Origin: Glaciecola sp965660625
GTDB taxonomy: Bacteria > Pseudomonadota > Gammaproteobacteria > Enterobacterales > Alteromonadaceae
Assembly: GCA_965660625.1 (NCBI GenBank)
Contig: CBFIAR010000001.1
Location: forward strand, 62,001-126,000
Length of the DNA: 64,000 nt
Direction of reading: 5' to 3'
Position numbers and translations under genes: made by a program. Positions 63,917 to 64,000 of this stretch are shown in pieces. The notes under the pieces were generated by a model. That model made no database searches and was not told the DNA's origin. It was given only the letters and a program-made list of their open reading frames with translations. Each line of letters starts with the position of its first letter. Position 1 is the stretch's first letter.

Positions 63917-64000
63917 TCAATCATCTGTTACAACGGCTTTGTGTTTTCTTCCTATGGACGCGGTCATGGCCCCGACTATTACTAATCCAGCGCCAAGATA
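63917..64000 (-). CDS. C-terminal end of a membrane protein (possible DMT/EamA transporter), partial
   Basis: The frame is open to the right edge and encodes 27 residues beginning YLGAGLVIVGAMTASIGRK and ending at a TGA. The small glycine-rich hydrophobic helix then basic tail resembles the end of drug/metabolite transporters. The rest of the gene is outside the window, so only the presence of a C-terminal membrane segment is supported. Confidence 0.5.
   Translation of the reverse strand, partial: YLGAGLVIVGAMTASIGRKHKAVVTDD

Noticed and set aside
1..64000. Prophage, insertion sequence, CRISPR array, rRNA or tRNA
   Set aside because: No transposase, integrase, phage gene, spaced repeat array or conserved RNA sequence was recognised on either strand.

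Overview
The window is a stretch of ordinary chromosome from a moderately AT-rich marine-type gammaproteobacterium. CysK, CysB, Fur, FldA, PurT, RluF and PabB all read as gammaproteobacterial. The mix of a rhombosortase, a large TonB-dependent receptor, an M14 peptidase, an S9 peptidase and a CvfB-like protein suggests Alteromonadales (Alteromonas/Glaciecola-like). That placement is inference from protein style, not from a marker search. I see no rRNA, tRNA, CRISPR array, prophage or insertion sequence.

Layout. 1-5 kb: 3' end of a MATE transporter, rluF, a MoxR ATPase/VWA pair, cysK. 5-16.6 kb: a small lipoprotein, gamma-glutamyltransferase, an enoyl-CoA hydratase/isomerase, rhombosortase, a methyltransferase, an S9 peptidase, glutathione peroxidase, a Cys/Met-metabolism PLP enzyme, an NRDE protein and an aromatic aminotransferase. 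16.7-24.2 kb: a minus-strand catabolic operon (acyl-CoA dehydrogenase, MDR oxidoreductase, two SDRs, YaiI) facing a divergent TonB-dependent receptor. 24.4-34 kb: an RND efflux pair, moaE, etfBA and a divergent ETF-ubiquinone oxidoreductase. 33.3-41.4 kb: ybfF, a DUF2788 protein, fldA and, after an M14 peptidase and a chemoreceptor, fur. 41.6-46.5 kb: pxpABC plus a D-amino acid aminotransferase, cvfB-like, osmC-like. 46.7-54.8 kb: rmuC, fumarase, pabB, nudL, sdaA, cysB. 54.9-64 kb: a decayed sensor-kinase fragment, a membrane-anchored hypothetical, a LysR/CoA-transferase unit, a DEAD helicase, purT, an EF-hand protein, trhO, a hypothetical, and the last codons of a membrane protein.

Shared themes. 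Acyl-CoA dehydrogenase, ETF and ETF-QO form an acyl-CoA-to-ubiquinone electron route, and the CoA transferase and enoyl-CoA isomerase fit the same catabolism. Ggt, glutathione peroxidase and 5-oxoprolinase touch gamma-glutamyl/glutathione chemistry; CysK and CysB belong to sulfur assimilation. Translational coupling is common (one-base TAATG and four-base ATGA junctions).

The least explained items are the histidine-kinase remnant near 55.05-55.46 kb, a dyad in the etf divergent promoter, two candidate small ORFs (35116-35298 minus, 61728-61850 plus), an inverted-repeat cluster near 41.5 kb, and the separation of fur from fldA. I found no convincing new multi-gene system.
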